DNA of 64,000 nt from Streptomyces avidinii (GTDB taxonomy: Bacteria > Actinomycetota > Actinomycetes > Streptomycetales > Streptomycetaceae), in the NCBI RefSeq assembly GCF_014650695.1, contig NZ_BMVL01000021.1, forward strand, positions 1-64,000, written 5' to 3'. Shown piece by piece: positions 63,045 to 64,000 of the stretch (position 1 is the stretch's first letter; every line of letters begins with the position of its first letter). The notes beneath the pieces are model-generated. The model searched no databases. It was not told the origin of the DNA and saw only the letters and a list, made by a program, of their open reading frames with translations. Both the position numbers and the translations under genes were made by a program.

Positions 63045-64000
63045 GTGGACGTCATACGCGACCGGATGATTGCGGGCCAGTCCTCCATCCTGGGGGTCTA
63101 CAACTTCCTGGAGGAGAACGAAGGGCTGCCCGATGAACAACTCGCGCTGCGACAACGCCATCTCATGCACCATCAGCTCAAGTGGGCGCGGACGAAGTCC
63201 CCCTACTTCGCGAACATCCTGCGCCACCACCGGACCGAGGACCTGCTGGGCCGGCCGGAGATCTGGGGCGACCTGCCCTTGATGGACAAGTCCGTCATGC
63301 TCAAGAACTTCGACGAGATCAGGACGCGCAGCGACATCCCGTTCGCGGAGGTCGAGCGGTACCTGTCCGACCGGTCCCTGGTCGACCGGCCGTTCAACGG
63401 CTCGGACCTCCTGGTGGTCAGCACCGCGGGCACCTCGGGGAAGCCCGGGTACTTCGTCTACGACCGCGACGAACAGGCCCACATCAGAGCCCAGTACTTC
63501 CGGTTCATGCGGGCGATCCTGGCCTCGATCACTCCTGAGGGACCGCTGCGGTCCGCGGCCATCATCGTCACCGGCGCCCACATGATCGGGTACAAGATGC
63601 AGCAGCATCTGCCCCCGGAGTTCTTCCGCATGCTTCCCGTCCTGCGGGAGGGCCGTGCGGTGACGGTCGAGGAGACGGCCGCCGAGCTGGAGGGCTTCAA
63701 TCCTCAGATCCTCACCTGCTTCGGTTCGACGCTGCGCATGCTCACCGAGTACAAGGAGGCCAACCCTGGCTTCTCCTGGCGGCCGCTCGCCCTGATCAAC
63801 ACGGGCGCAACGCTGGAGCGCGACGTACAGCAACGGGCCCTCGCCGCCTTCGAAGGCGTCCGCATCTTCGACCTGTACGGCTCCACGGACACCGGCTACA
63901 TCGGCTGGACGTGCGAGCGGGGATCGATGCACCTCAATACGGACTGCATGCGCATCGAGATCCTCGACGAGGACAACCGGCCGGTGAGCGAGGGCGAGTT
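63045..64000 (+). CDS. PaaK-like adenylate-forming ligase, truncated by window end
   Basis: The first 318 residues of a phenylacetate-CoA-ligase-like (PaaK/CapK) enzyme. It has the substrate-domain start WARTKSPYFANILRHHRTEDLL, the AMP-binding loop VVSTAGTSGKPGYFVYDRDEQA and the A5 motif FDLYGSTDTGYIG. The 3' end lies beyond the window. GGAGGAG is 9 bp before the GTG at 63045. It would activate an aryl or other carboxylic acid. It diverges from the exporter operon and is probably an early gene of a natural-product cluster. The exact substrate cannot be told. Confidence 0.87.
   Translation, partial: MDVIRDRMIAGQSSILGVYNFLEENEGLPDEQLALRQRHLMHHQLKWARTKSPYFANILRHHRTEDLLGRPEIWGDLPLMDKSVMLKNFDEIRTRSDIPFAEVERYLSDRSLVDRPFNGSDLLVVSTAGTSGKPGYFVYDRDEQAHIRAQYFRFMRAILASITPEGPLRSAAIIVTGAHMIGYKMQQHLPPEFFRMLPVLREGRAVTVEETAAELEGFNPQILTCFGSTLRMLTEYKEANPGFSWRPLALINTGATLERDVQQRALAAFEGVRIFDLYGSTDTGYIGWTCERGSMHLNTDCMRIEILDEDNRPVSEGE

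Noticed and set aside
62678..63136. 152-codon plus-strand frame in front of the PaaK-like gene
   Set aside because: It runs into the start of the ligase gene in another frame, lacks coding bias and gives an Arg-rich product.

Overview
The window is high-GC actinobacterial chromosome, almost certainly Streptomyces. The evidence is the near-total use of G or C at third codon positions, GTG/TTG starts behind GGAGG-like sites, an iron box of the DmdR/IdeR type, a SepF-like paralogue, a Pnkp/Hen1 RNA-repair pair, the arcA-argF gene order and many short proteins typical of that genus. I see no rRNA, tRNA or CRISPR array. All names rest on motif and family recognition by eye; no database search was run.

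Left part (1-19.5 kb). A VanZ-like membrane protein, an OmpR-type regulator and a histidine kinase form one minus-strand operon at the left edge. Next comes an aryl-CoA catabolic regulon in two pieces. RidA and an acyl-CoA dehydrogenase diverge from an aryl-CoA ligase plus PaaX regulator (2.7-6.9 kb). A monooxygenase/Old-Yellow-Enzyme fusion and an enoyl-CoA hydratase lie at 12.8-15.9 kb. The two pieces share an exact 13-bp promoter element and together resemble the 2-aminobenzoyl-CoA (or salicylyl-CoA) pathway. Between them lie a GNAT acetyltransferase, a SnoaL-like protein behind a SoxR-type operator, a secreted metzincin protease, a three-gene coupled ECF sigma operon and an IS5-type transposase remnant. 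An anti-sigma-like ATPase, argF (with an ARG box) and arcA follow.

Middle part (19-40.5 kb). This holds a secreted protein of unknown role, the Pnkp/Hen1 pair, a homocysteine methyltransferase with an F420-type oxidoreductase, several small proteins, and an overlapping ATPase/MazG-like pair. A SepF-like protein, an iron-boxed DUF2470 protein and a quinone oxidoreductase come next. A complete organosulfur operon (TauD, FMN reductase, ABC transporter, flavin monooxygenase) then runs on the minus strand. Its distal flavoprotein and ferredoxin genes are decayed. A 1.1-kb stretch without convincing genes and a ROK regulator follow.

Right part (40.5-64 kb). mutA-mutB-meaB (methylmalonyl-CoA mutase and its chaperone) converge on a 1103-residue NACHT/STAND protein of the kind linked to anti-phage defence. 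Asparaginase diverges from an Lrp/AsnC regulator across two palindromes. An MMPL pump, an orphan MbtH, a DrrAB-type exporter with DUF4097 and ribbon-helix-helix partners, and a short protein with a RHIM-like C-terminus come next. The right edge (58.5-64 kb) carries an O-methyltransferase, an aromatic FAD hydroxylase, an MFS exporter and a truncated PaaK-like ligase, and looks like the border of a natural-product cluster continuing outside the window.
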